Assembly: GCA_017456545.1 (NCBI GenBank)
Contig: JAFTJE010000010.1
Span: 1 to 56,795 of the forward strand
From: Clostridia bacterium
Lineage (GTDB): Bacteria; Bacillota; Clostridia; Oscillospirales; CAG-272
Reading direction: 5' to 3'
Length of the DNA stretch: 56,795 nt
Shown here: piece by piece, positions 1-7,045 of the stretch
How positions within the stretch are numbered: position 1 is the first letter of the stretch
Layout: every line of letters starts with the position of its first letter
The notes under the pieces: generated by a model
Told to the model about the DNA's origin: nothing
Databases searched by the model: none
What the model saw: only the letters and a program-made list of their open reading frames with translations
Translations under genes and position numbers: made by a program

Positions 1-327
1 AATGCAGGAGCTTGTGAGCAATCTTTTTATTCTGCCACAGAGGTTTCTTAATTTTTTAAATGTTATTTCATCAATATCTTCGGTAGAAAAGAGAAGCTTT
101 AACCAACTTTCGGTTTCGGCACATTCCTTTCGTGCTATTTCAAATTTAGAATGCATATCTGCAAGACTTTGAGGGTATTGTGCCTCTGTAATATTAGCAA
201 ATACACTTGAGGATGACTTTTTTATTTGAAAAACTACATTTGAATCAAATTTATTGCCCTTGCAGAGCGTAGCAATACAAACAGCTAATTCCTCACTATA
301 TTCTAAAAGTAGATTTCTTTTAGACAT
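1..327 (-). CDS. four-helix-bundle protein (S23/Avd-like), C-terminus cut by window edge
   Basis: Reading the minus strand from the ATG at 327 gives 109 open codons running off the left edge, starting MSKRNLLLEYSEELAVCIAT. Residues about 33-62 match the conserved core of the 23S rRNA intervening-sequence (IVS) / TIGR02436 four-helix-bundle family: a Ser-rich stretch, 'FANITEAQ', then 'EIARKECAETESWLKLL'. The family is usually about 115-125 aa, so only a few residues should be missing. Related proteins are found inside 23S rRNA IVS elements and as the Avd accessory factor of diversity-generating retroelements, where they bind nucleic acid or RNP. No biochemical role is established for this branch. 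The RBS GGAGG (332-336) is well placed. The hairpin array begins only 14 bp upstream of the start codon, so it lies in the gene's 5' leader or promoter. A retroelement beyond the left edge cannot be excluded. Confidence 0.75.
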   Translation of the reverse strand, partial: MSKRNLLLEYSEELAVCIATLCKGNKFDSNVVFQIKKSSSSVFANITEAQYPQSLADMHSKFEIARKECAETESWLKLLFSTEDIDEITFKKLRNLCGRIKRLLTSSCI

Positions 328-341
328 AACCAACCTCCAAT

Positions 342-537
342 CAATGCAAAGCATTGTATGTAATCACGCATAGCGTGTATGGAATTTGCAACCTGTTGCA
401 GTATGGAATTGACACACAGTGTCGTATGGAATCAAACTGAAGTACATCCTATACAATCTAACGATTGATGCCATACAATCGCATAGCGACTGATTCCATG
501 CACCTAACGGTGATTCCATACCAAACCTTCAGTTTGG
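342..537. repeat. array of eight short hairpins with conserved 8-nt linkers, arranged as an inverted pair
   Basis: Seen directly. Left half: hairpins at 342-356, 365-377, 387-400 and 411-423, each followed by TATGTAAT or (G)TATGGAAT. Right half: hairpins at 454-467, 476-492, 501-512 and 521-537, with the first three followed by ATGCCATA, ATTCCATG and ATTCCATA, the reverse complement of the left linker. Stem sequences differ between units (CAATGC, CACGC, TGCAAC, GACAC, CAATC, TCGC, CACC, CCAAAC) while linkers are kept. A central arm CAAACTGAAG (433-442) can also pair with CTTCAGTTTG (527-536). The block therefore can fold either as separate hairpins or as a long cruciform. It sits between the four-helix-bundle start codon and the tRNA-Glu terminator. 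I do not recognise it as a named element. Confidence 0.85.
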
Positions 538-548
538 ATAAATAAAAA

Positions 549-569
549 AGTCGAACCAAAGTTCGACTT
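549..569 (-). terminator. Rho-independent terminator of the tRNA-Met/tRNA-Glu transcript
   Basis: An 8-bp stem (AGTCGAAC / GTTCGACT) with a 4-nt loop is followed on the minus strand by a T-run (TTTTTTATT). It starts about 10 nt past the CCA end of tRNA-Glu. Confidence 0.85.
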
Positions 570-578
570 ATTTTATTT

Positions 579-653
579 TGGTGACCCGTACGGGAATCGA
601 ACCCATGTTACAGCCGTGAAAGGGCCGTGTCTTAACCGCTTGACCAACGGGCC
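579..653 (-). tRNA. tRNA-Glu (UUC)
   Basis: The minus strand folds as a 75-nt tRNA with an encoded CCA. The acceptor arms are GGCCCGT / ACGGGTC, the T-loop is GGTTCGATTCC-like, and the anticodon loop CTTTCAC gives anticodon TTC. It is transcribed after tRNA-Met with only 5 nt between them. Confidence 0.95.
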
Positions 654-658
654 GTTTA

Positions 659-734
659 TGGTGGCGGAAATGGGATTTGAACCTATGACCTGCCGGGTAT
701 GAACCGGATGCTCTAGCCTCTGAGCTATTCCGCC
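659..734 (-). tRNA. tRNA-Met (CAU), elongator type
   Basis: This is a 76-nt minus-strand tRNA with encoded CCA. The acceptor is GGCGGAA paired with TTCCGCC, and the anticodon loop TTCATAC gives CAT. The normal first pair and the absence of three GC pairs next to the anticodon loop point to elongator Met rather than initiator. A lysidine-modified tRNA-Ile with CAT cannot be ruled out by eye. Confidence 0.9.
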
Positions 735-762
735 ATTTATTACTCACGCTTAATGCTTGACT

Positions 763-791
763 ATTATATCACAAGTTATTTTTGTTGTCAA
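763..791 (-). promoter_or_regulatory. SigA promoter for the tRNA-Met/Glu operon
   Basis: On the minus strand, consensus TTGACA (786-791) is followed by a 17-bp spacer and TATAAT (763-768), ending about 28 bp before the tRNA-Met gene. Confidence 0.85.
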
Positions 792-887
792 TACCTTTTT
801 TTAATTTTTCGGAAATATTTTAAGGTTGTTTTTTAGCTGTTTTTTTGTCAAAAAATAAGGCTCAAAAGAAAACTTGGCTGTATCCTA

Positions 888-916
888 TTGAAAATAGTTT
901 TTCTTTTTGATATAAT
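888..916 (+). promoter_or_regulatory. SigA promoter for thyA-folA
   Basis: TTGAAA (888-893), a 17-bp spacer and TATAAT (911-916) lie 36 bp before the thyA start. The 736-887 stretch otherwise holds only the divergent tRNA promoter. Confidence 0.8.
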
Positions 917-952
917 AAATTAATACTATTTACAAGGTAAAGAGGTGCACAT

Positions 953-1783
953 ATGAGTAAAGCAGATGAATTATTTATAAAAACCTGCCGGGATATAATT
1001 GACAACGGCTATTGGGACACCAAGGAAAATGTACGCCCACACTGGGAGGACGGTACTCCTGCACACACTGTAAAAAAATTCTGCATTGTTAACAGATATA
1101 ACCTTCAGGAGGAATTTCCTATTATTTCTCTCCGTCGTACCGCTTTCAAATCTGCAATAGATGAAATACTCTGGATATGGCAGAAAAAATCCAACAATAT
1201 TAAGGACTTGAATTCCCACATCTGGGACAGTTGGGCTGATGAAAACGGCTCTATCGGTAAGGCTTATGGCTATCAGCTTGGTGTTAAGCATAAGTACAAG
1301 GAGGGTATGATGGACCAGGTTGACAGAGTTCTTTATGACCTTAAGCACAATCCTGCCTCCAGAAGAATTATGACCAACCTCTATGTTCACCAGGACCTTT
1401 CCGAAATGAACCTGTATCCCTGTGCATATTCTATGACCTTTAATGTTTCCGGTGATACTCTGAACGGTATTCTCAATCAACGAAGCAATGATGTGCTTAC
1501 TGCCAACAACTGGAATGTTGTACAGTATGCTATTCTTCTTATGATGTTTGCCCAGGTATCCGGTCTTAAGGTGGGAGAGCTTGTACATGTAATTGCCGAT
1601 GCACATATATATGACAGGCATGTACCGATTGTGGAAAAAATACTTAAAAACCCACAGTACCCTGCACCTAAGGTATGGATAAATCCGGAAATCAAGAATT
1701 TTTATGACTTTACTACAGACGACTTTAAGCTGGAGGGATATGAGTATACCAAGCTTGAAGACAAAATAGAGGTGGCAATATAA
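953..1783 (+). CDS. thyA: thymidylate synthase
   Basis: Converts dUMP and 5,10-methylenetetrahydrofolate to dTMP and dihydrofolate in the cytosol. The 276-aa protein has the classic ThyA signature. The catalytic Cys is in 'LYPCAYSMTFNV' (about residue 157), followed by 'LNQRSNDVLTANNWNVVQYA', which holds the phosphate and folate contacts, and 'HIYDRH' near 218-223. The N-terminal Arg pair 'SLRRTAF' lies near 59-65. The length is close to the family norm (E. coli 264). An AGAGGTG ribosome site precedes the ATG. The stop overlaps the folA start by one base, so dihydrofolate made here is recycled by the co-translated DHFR. Confidence 0.97.
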   Translation: MSKADELFIKTCRDIIDNGYWDTKENVRPHWEDGTPAHTVKKFCIVNRYNLQEEFPIISLRRTAFKSAIDEILWIWQKKSNNIKDLNSHIWDSWADENGSIGKAYGYQLGVKHKYKEGMMDQVDRVLYDLKHNPASRRIMTNLYVHQDLSEMNLYPCAYSMTFNVSGDTLNGILNQRSNDVLTANNWNVVQYAILLMMFAQVSGLKVGELVHVIADAHIYDRHVPIVEKILKNPQYPAPKVWINPEIKNFYDFTTDDFKLEGYEYTKLEDKIEVAI

Positions 1784-2283
1784 TGAAAACAATTGTAGCT
1801 GTTGATAATAAATGGGGTATAGGCAAGAAAAACGATCTTCTTTTCTCTATTCCCGAGGATATGGCATTCTTCAGAAGGACAACCATGGGTAAGGTATGTT
1901 GCATGGGATATAATACTCTCCTTTCCTTCCCCGGCTCCAAGCCTCTGAAGAACAGGACAAACATTGTCCTCGCCCCTGCCGATGTATACCGTGATGACTG
2001 TACTGTTGTTCACACACTTGATGAGCTTTTTGCAGAGCTGAAGAAATACGACTCAAGCGAGATTTATGTAATCGGTGGAGCTATGTTCTACAAAACTATG
2101 CTTCCCTACTGTGATGAATTTCTTATTACCAAGGTTGAGGCTGACGGTGGTGCCGAGGTTTTCTATGAAAATCTTGATAAGCTGGATACTATGAAATGCA
2201 TATACGAAAGTGAGCCCATCGAGTCCAACGGATATACAATCAGATTCACCACATATAAAAACAATAAGGTAGAATCATTCTAA
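1783..2283 (+). CDS. folA: dihydrofolate reductase
   Basis: Reduces dihydrofolate to tetrahydrofolate with NADPH and is the target of trimethoprim. The 166-aa protein shows the DHFR pattern: 'VAVDNKWGIGKKNDLLFSIPEDMAFFRR' (Met20-loop equivalent and the acidic active-site residue), 'CMGYNTLLSFPG' (NADPH binding, a variant of the usual MGRxTxxS), and 'EIYVIGGAMFYKTMLPY' near residues 94-110. It is translationally coupled to thyA (TAATG overlap). The cysteine-rich 'KVCCMGYNT' is slightly unusual. Confidence 0.95.
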   Translation: MKTIVAVDNKWGIGKKNDLLFSIPEDMAFFRRTTMGKVCCMGYNTLLSFPGSKPLKNRTNIVLAPADVYRDDCTVVHTLDELFAELKKYDSSEIYVIGGAMFYKTMLPYCDEFLITKVEADGGAEVFYENLDKLDTMKCIYESEPIESNGYTIRFTTYKNNKVESF

Positions 2284-2292
2284 AAAAATGAA

Positions 2293-2318
2293 AACGGTGC
2301 TGAAAATTCAGCACCGTT
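2293..2318. terminator. bidirectional terminator between folA and the thioesterase gene
   Basis: A strong GC-rich stem (AACGGTGCTGAA / TTCAGCACCGTT) has T-rich flanks on one side and A-rich flanks on the other. It sits between two convergent genes. Confidence 0.8.
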
Positions 2319-2323
2319 CTGTT

Positions 2324-2713
2324 TTATTTGTTCAATTTTGCGTATGTTTTCGCCACAAATTTTTCTGCAAATATTACAAATCTTTCATGGTCTCCCTCGC
2401 CGATAAGTCCACATTCGTCGTATGCCTTTACAGAAAAGACCAGCCTTCTGCCATCGACCTCGGTAAGTGTACTCTCAACCTTTATCTTCATTCCAACGGG
2501 AGTTGCGGCAAGATGCTTTGCTCCCATATATGTACCTACAGTTGAGGAGCCCTCATCAAGTCCTGCTGCCACGCACTTATACGATGCCTCCTCCATAAGA
2601 GCAATCATCTTAGGTGTTGCAAGTACCTCTAATTCTCCACTTCCAAACACCTTGGCAGTATCATTTTCTGTTACCTGTGCTTCTATTACAAATGTTTTTC
2701 CTGCTTCCAACAT
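2324..2713 (-). CDS. hotdog-fold thioesterase (fluoroacetyl-CoA thioesterase-like)
   Basis: The 129-aa protein matches the FlK-like branch of the hotdog thioesterases: 'VLATPKMIALMEEASYKCVAAGLDEGSSTVG' (residues about 30-60, containing the conserved Glu and Thr), then 'HLAATPVGMKIKVES' and 'GLIGEGDHERFVI' with the active-site His. These proteins hydrolyse acyl-CoA. The natural substrate of most gut homologues is unknown, and real fluoroacetyl-CoA activity is not implied. The gene stands alone, with its own promoter at 2739-2767. Confidence 0.85.
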   Translation of the reverse strand: MLEAGKTFVIEAQVTENDTAKVFGSGELEVLATPKMIALMEEASYKCVAAGLDEGSSTVGTYMGAKHLAATPVGMKIKVESTLTEVDGRRLVFSVKAYDECGLIGEGDHERFVIFAEKFVAKTYAKLNK

Positions 2714-2738
2714 ATTATTATACCTCCATTTCCATTAT

Positions 2739-2767
2739 ATTTTATCATTTACTCCATATGATGTCAA
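2739..2767 (-). promoter_or_regulatory. SigA promoter for the thioesterase gene
   Basis: On the minus strand: TTGACA (2762-2767), 17-bp spacer, TAAAAT (2739-2744). Confidence 0.75.
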
Positions 2768-2799
2768 GGGATGCACCTACAAGATTTTTTTATTTTTTA

Positions 2800-2828
2800 T
2801 TGCATAATTCAGTTTACTGTGCTAAAAT
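2800..2828 (+). promoter_or_regulatory. SigA promoter for the VTC/DUF4956 operon
   Basis: TTGCAT (2800-2805), 17-bp spacer, TAAAAT (2823-2828). The gene start follows about 27 bp downstream. Confidence 0.7.
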
Positions 2829-2854
2829 AGAAGGGTAAGGAAGGAGGAGTGACT

Positions 2855-3571
2855 GTGGCTATTGAAACGGTATTTAAGAGATATGAGATAAAATACCTTA
2901 TTACCGAGGAGCAATGTGAAAGGCTAAAAGCCTTATTTCAGCCCTATATGAAGGGTGATGAATACGGAAACAGCACCATAAGAAATGTTTATTTCGACAC
3001 TCCCTCCTATCTTTTGATAAGAAACTCCATAGAAAAGCCTGTATACAAGGAAAAGCTGAGGCTACGGAGCTATGGCTTCACTACATCGGACAGCACGGTT
3101 TTTTTGGAGGTTAAGAAAAAGTATAAGGGCGTTGTTTACAAAAGGCGTATAAGGCTCAAGGAAAAGGAAGCTATCGATTATGTTTCCGGCAGAGCCAAGC
3201 TCCCCGACTCTCAGATTTCCCGGGAAATCGATTATTTTCTCAGCTATTACAGGGAACTTATACCCCGTGTGGTAATTTCCTATGAGAGAGAGGCATTCTA
3301 TTCTCGGACAGATCATACATTCCGTATGACCTTTGATAAAAATGTACTGTATAGACAAGAGGACCTTTCCTTAGAATCAGGGGTGTACGGTAAACAGATC
3401 CTGCCAAGAGGTCTTGTGCTTATGGAGATAAAAACAGCATATTCCATTCCCCTGTGGCTAACATCGTTCCTCAGTGCAAATAAAATATATAAGACATCGT
3501 TTTCAAAATACGGTACAGCATATATGGATATACTGACCGAAAGCAAAAAAGGAGAAAAAGTAAAATGTTAG
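2855..3571 (+). CDS. VTC domain protein (polyphosphate polymerase-like)
   Basis: The 238-aa soluble protein is almost entirely a VTC domain, the triphosphate-tunnel fold of the yeast Vtc4 polyphosphate polymerase. It shows 'FKRYEIKYLI' at the N-terminus, 'RNVYFDTPSYLLIRNS', the basic strand 'KEKLRLRSYG', 'VFLEVKKKYKGVVYKRRI', and the closing acidic strand 'LVLMEIKTAY'. The alternating Arg/Lys and Glu residues line the tunnel in this fold. I place the start at GTG 2855 because the AGGAGG box (2843-2848) abuts the earlier GTG at 2849. It overlaps the DUF4956 membrane gene by 7 bp, a pairing common in gut Clostridia, where the membrane partner could anchor or channel the product. Polyphosphate synthesis here is inferred. 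Confidence 0.85.
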   Translation: MAIETVFKRYEIKYLITEEQCERLKALFQPYMKGDEYGNSTIRNVYFDTPSYLLIRNSIEKPVYKEKLRLRSYGFTTSDSTVFLEVKKKYKGVVYKRRIRLKEKEAIDYVSGRAKLPDSQISREIDYFLSYYRELIPRVVISYEREAFYSRTDHTFRMTFDKNVLYRQEDLSLESGVYGKQILPRGLVLMEIKTAYSIPLWLTSFLSANKIYKTSFSKYGTAYMDILTESKKGEKVKC

Positions 3572-4251
3572 ATAATTTATTCAAGGGTGTATTCAGTCAG
3601 CCGGGAGAAGCAGTAATATTAGTACATATATTTCTGTTATGCATACTCTCTGCTCTGGCTTGCGGTATAATACTTGCACTGGCTTATACATACAAGAGCA
3701 GATATACAAAAAGCTTTTTAATGACCATATGCATTCTTCCCGCTGTTGTATGTACTGTTATTATGATGGTAAACGGTAATATCGGAACGGGTGTTGCTGT
3801 TGCAGGTGCCTTCAGCCTTGTAAGATTCCGTTCTACCCCCGGCTCCGCAAAGGAAATCTGTACAATATTTATTGCTATGGGTGCCGGTCTTATAAGCGGT
3901 ATGGGATATCTTGCATACGCTATACTTTTCTCCATTCTGCTGAGTGTTATAACCGTTGTATTTAAGGCTATTAAGATTGGCAAGGTAAAGGAAAATACAA
4001 AGGTACTCCTTATAACTGTCCCCGAGGACTTAAATTACGACACTGCATTCGACGAAATACTCAAAAATTATACAAAAAGCTATGAGCTCTTCACAGTTAA
4101 AACATCAAATTTAGGCAGTCTTTTCAAGCTTAAATATTTAGTTGATATGAAGAGTGGCGTGTCAGAAAAGGAAATGATTGACGAAATCCGTTGCAGAAAC
4201 GGAAATCTGGAAATACGACTTTCCACCCAGGAGCTTTCAGACGAGCTTTAA
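3565..4251 (+). CDS. DUF4956 membrane protein, partner of the VTC protein
   Basis: The 228-aa protein has four or so hydrophobic segments (about residues 18-42, 48-68, 72-90 and 108-138) and a soluble C-terminal domain of about 85 residues. The conserved centre 'AGAFSLVRFRSTPGSAKEI' (residues about 80-98) is diagnostic for DUF4956. Its function is unknown. It is translationally coupled to the VTC gene, which suggests that the two proteins work together at the membrane. Confidence 0.85.
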   Translation: MLDNLFKGVFSQPGEAVILVHIFLLCILSALACGIILALAYTYKSRYTKSFLMTICILPAVVCTVIMMVNGNIGTGVAVAGAFSLVRFRSTPGSAKEICTIFIAMGAGLISGMGYLAYAILFSILLSVITVVFKAIKIGKVKENTKVLLITVPEDLNYDTAFDEILKNYTKSYELFTVKTSNLGSLFKLKYLVDMKSGVSEKEMIDEIRCRNGNLEIRLSTQELSDEL

Positions 4252-4260
4252 TCAACATAT

Positions 4261-4295
4261 AAAAATGCTGTGAGGCACACCCCACAGCATTTTTA
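4261..4295. terminator. bidirectional terminator
   Basis: A 12-bp stem (AAAAATGCTGTG / CACAGCATTTTT) lies between convergent genes, with a T-rich tail on the plus strand and an AT-rich tail on the minus strand. Confidence 0.8.
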
Positions 4296-4298
4296 TTT

Positions 4299-4886
4299 TT
4301 ATTTGTACTTTTTCAGCTTTATCCAAAGAATAATAACAGCCTGAAGTGGAATACCGAGAAGGAAAACCATCCACATATTGTATTTCAGAATTTGCAAATA
4401 TACGCAAGCCAAAAGCGTCCAGACAAAGGTGGAATCCAGAATTATCTTCATCACATTGTTGATTACGCCACGCCCTGCCAGCTTTAATACCAAGCAGGTA
4501 AGAGGCGTTGCCCATACAAATGCCATCCAAAAATATGTGCCGGGCTCTCTCAGATTTGAATATATACACGCAACGGTAGCAAACATCCACACAAATGATA
4601 CACTAAGCAGCATCACAAGAATTCTGTATGCCATAGAATTCTTATCATACACTCTCTCGGGCTCAGCTACCTCTGCATCCTCGGTAACAAGCAAATCAAG
4701 GGTTATTCCATAGAAATTGCAAAGCTCATACAAGACGCTTATATCGGGCATAGTATCCCCTCTTTCCCAACGGGAAACAGCCTTGTCCGAATAGTTCAAT
4801 TTTTCTGCCAATTCAACCTGTGTAAGCCCTCTGTTCTTTCTGAATTTTGAAAGATTTGAGGCAATTATCGGCTTTATATCCTTCAT
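4299..4886 (-). CDS. XRE-family regulator with C-terminal membrane domain
   Basis: Residues 7-62 form a Cro/CI-type helix-turn-helix ('LSKFRKNRGLTQVELAEKLNYSDKAVSRWERG'). After a short acidic linker, about four hydrophobic segments follow (roughly 85-107, 114-135, 143-165 and 168-189), so the protein is probably a membrane-bound transcription factor of 195 aa. This architecture is common in Clostridia, with unknown signals. The nearest targets would be its own promoter, which carries TGAGA repeats, or the divergent acyltransferase operon. GGGGGAAAA upstream of the ATG serves as RBS. Confidence 0.85.
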   Translation of the reverse strand: MKDIKPIIASNLSKFRKNRGLTQVELAEKLNYSDKAVSRWERGDTMPDISVLYELCNFYGITLDLLVTEDAEVAEPERVYDKNSMAYRILVMLLSVSFVWMFATVACIYSNLREPGTYFWMAFVWATPLTCLVLKLAGRGVINNVMKIILDSTFVWTLLACVYLQILKYNMWMVFLLGIPLQAVIILWIKLKKYK

Positions 4887-4889
4887 TTT

Positions 4890-4980
4890 TCCCCCTGAGA
4901 TTTTCTCTCACTAAATGAGATTTTGTAAAAAATCATTATTTCTACTTTCTCATTATAACCTAAAAAGAATGTAAAATCAA
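4890..4980 (-). promoter_or_regulatory. promoter and putative operator of the membrane XRE regulator
   Basis: On the minus strand, TTGATT (4975-4980), 17-bp spacer and TATAAT (4952-4957). Downstream, in the leader, lies a dyad CTCATTTAGTGAG flanked by further TCTCA repeats (about 4896-4922), a plausible autoregulatory site. The rest of the divergent region up to 5184 shows TGAGA-type half sites near 5018 and 5040 and nothing else I recognise. Confidence 0.6.
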
Positions 4981-5184
4981 GGGATTTCCCCAATAAAATC
5001 AAGGATTCTACAAAAGTGAGAATTAAAAATCTACATTATTGAGAGAACGAAGATGAAAGTTTAGAATAACAATTTCATTCAATAGTCTTTTCATTTTGGA
5101 AATTTCCTGTTATTATATATATTAGAGCGTACGCACATTATAAAAACATATGTACCCGTGAGATAATAACAGAGGGAGGAGCTT

Positions 5185-6003
5185 ATGAAGGAAAAGATAA
5201 TATTCTATGATGACGAAAAGAATAACGAATTTTCGGGAATAACGAAAAATACTATATCCGTAGACAAAAGCTTCAAGTATATTAAAAAAGGCTTTTTCCA
5301 CTCTGCTCTGACCTTTATTGTATATAGGATCATTATGACCCCCATTGCATATTTGTGGTCCAAGCTTAAGTTCGGCTTGAAGGTTAAAAACAAAGGGGTA
5401 CTGTCACAGCACCGTAAGGACGGATACTTTATTTTTTCCAACCATACACTCATGGCAGGGGATGCTTTTATTCCAAATATCTATGCCTTTCCCAAAAAGG
5501 TGTATATGGTAGTTCATCCCGATAATATATCGACTAAGGGTACCAAGGGATTTATAATGATGTGCGGTGCGATACCTACTCCCACATCTATTGACGGATA
5601 CCGTGGCTTTCTTTCTGCCGTTGAGCAAAGAATAAAGGAAGGGGGAGCCGTGTGTGTATATCCCGAGGCACATATCTGGCCCTACTATACTAAAATAAGA
5701 GATTTTTCCGATACCTCCTTTGCCTATCCTGTAAAGCTTGATGCACCTGTATTCTCGGCAACTGTAACCTACACCAAAAGAAGACTGAGAAAAACACCGA
5801 GAGCAACCGTTTATATTGACGGTCCCTTTTATCCCTGCAAGGAGCTTAAGCCGAGGGAGGCACAAAAGGAGCTTAGAAACCGTGTCTACTCCACTATGGT
5901 AGACCGTAGCCAACACAGTACATATGAAAGAATCAAATATGTAAAAAGAGAAACGGAAGCTGACGAAAGGAGCTACCATGATACCGATAATATACGCAGG
6001 TAA
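5185..6003 (+). CDS. lysophospholipid acyltransferase-family protein (PlsC-like)
   Basis: The 272-aa protein has a hydrophobic stretch near residues 35-55 and the acyltransferase block 'FSNHTLMAGDAF' (about residue 87), with His and Asp separated by five residues instead of the four in textbook PlsC. A second block, 'VCVYPEAHIWPYY', stands where PlsC has EGT. This matches a Clostridial subfamily with NHT...GDAF motifs. The family transfers acyl chains to glycerol or glycolipid acceptors at the membrane. The GT8 glycosyltransferase that follows overlaps by 26 bp, and a similar pair lies downstream in mirror order. The acceptor is unknown. RBS GGGAGGAGC precedes the ATG. Confidence 0.8.
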   Translation: MKEKIIFYDDEKNNEFSGITKNTISVDKSFKYIKKGFFHSALTFIVYRIIMTPIAYLWSKLKFGLKVKNKGVLSQHRKDGYFIFSNHTLMAGDAFIPNIYAFPKKVYMVVHPDNISTKGTKGFIMMCGAIPTPTSIDGYRGFLSAVEQRIKEGGAVCVYPEAHIWPYYTKIRDFSDTSFAYPVKLDAPVFSATVTYTKRRLRKTPRATVYIDGPFYPCKELKPREAQKELRNRVYSTMVDRSQHSTYERIKYVKRETEADERSYHDTDNIRR

Positions 6004-6811
6004 CTATGGAATATTTCAGGGAATACTAATATCCCTATTATCAGTTGTGGAAAACACAAGTAAGCCCGTATGTGTTTATCTTTTTACTATGGACCTTACA
6101 GAAAAAAATGAGAAATTCAACCCTCTTACCAAAGAACAGGCTGAATACCTTGACAAAATGTGTAAGGAAAGAAATCCGGAAAGCTCTGTACAGATAGTAG
6201 ATGTGGGAGAATTCTACAAATCTGCTCTTATTGATTCCCCTAATGCTGTTACATCCTACACTCCATATACATTTTTAAGGCTTTTTGCCGACAAAATTGA
6301 CTTCCTACCAAGTAAGGTGATTTATCTTGATGCCGATACTGTGGTAGCTAAAGATATATCCGAGCTTTATGATGTGGATGTTACCGATTATGAATTTGCA
6401 GGCGTGCTTGACTATTACGGTCATGTGTTTATCGGAGCAAGGTATATAAATGCCGGCGTGCTTCTCCTCAATTTGGAAATGATAAAAAAGACAAGTCTTT
6501 TCCAAAAATGTATTGAGCTGCTTAATAAAAAGAGGGTATTTCTTCCCGACCAGACAGCACTCAATAAATTTGCAGAGGCTAAGCTGATTATAGACAGAAA
6601 ATTCAATGAGCAAAAGCATTTTGAGGACGAAACCGTAGTACAGCATTTTGCTAAAACAATCAAATGGCTTCCCTTCTTCCATACTCAGAATATAAAGCCA
6701 TGGCATACCGAGCTTGTAAAGGCAAAGCTTACTCACAAGTACGATAAGCTGCTTGATATGGCAGCAAAGGAAATGGATGCCTATAAGGAGCAGGTGACTC
6801 CTTCCAAATAA
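5978..6811 (+). CDS. glycosyltransferase family 8 protein
   Basis: The 277-aa GT-A fold protein begins 'MIPIIYAGNYGIFQGILISLLSVVEN', the usual nucleotide-sugar binding start of GT8. It has the metal-binding DxD in 'VIYLDADTVV' (about residue 112) and the downstream 'INAGVLLLNLEMIKK' and 'LPDQTALN' blocks. GT8 enzymes are retaining transferases using UDP-glucose or UDP-galactose. There is no signal peptide, so it is cytosolic or membrane associated. The start overlaps the acyltransferase gene and has its own AAGGAG site. Confidence 0.88.
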   Translation: MIPIIYAGNYGIFQGILISLLSVVENTSKPVCVYLFTMDLTEKNEKFNPLTKEQAEYLDKMCKERNPESSVQIVDVGEFYKSALIDSPNAVTSYTPYTFLRLFADKIDFLPSKVIYLDADTVVAKDISELYDVDVTDYEFAGVLDYYGHVFIGARYINAGVLLLNLEMIKKTSLFQKCIELLNKKRVFLPDQTALNKFAEAKLIIDRKFNEQKHFEDETVVQHFAKTIKWLPFFHTQNIKPWHTELVKAKLTHKYDKLLDMAAKEMDAYKEQVTPSK

Positions 6812-7045
6812 ATCCCCCCGACAGGTGTCTGTTATTTTAATAAAAAAGGATTCTACAAGGATAAAAGCACCTCTCTACGGAGAGTAGAATTCCGTTCCAT
6901 TCCCGATAGAGCTACAATATTTATCAATAGAATCGCTTTTTCATAAGTTACTTTTAATTTCTTGCTTATGCTGATATTATTAAGTACAGCAGGTATGCAA
7001 AGGGTAAAGGCATACCGTGAATATTAATGTAAAGGAGTATTTAAC
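6812..7045. other. intergenic stretch with small inverted repeats
   Basis: Holds an imperfect dyad (GGATTCTAC ... GTAGAATTCC, about 6848-6895) and a stem GGTATGC / GCATACC (about 6991-7015) close to the next gene. No strong terminator or promoter stands out, although the second GT8 has a good AAAGGAG site at about 7032-7038. Confidence 0.4.

Noticed and set aside
342-537. CRISPR array
   Set aside because: Units are about 22 bp, stems vary and linkers are only 8 nt. The right half is inverted. There are no identical long repeats and no cas genes.
971-1792. Long minus-strand frame opposite thyA
   Set aside because: Antisense shadow of a highly conserved gene; no family resemblance.
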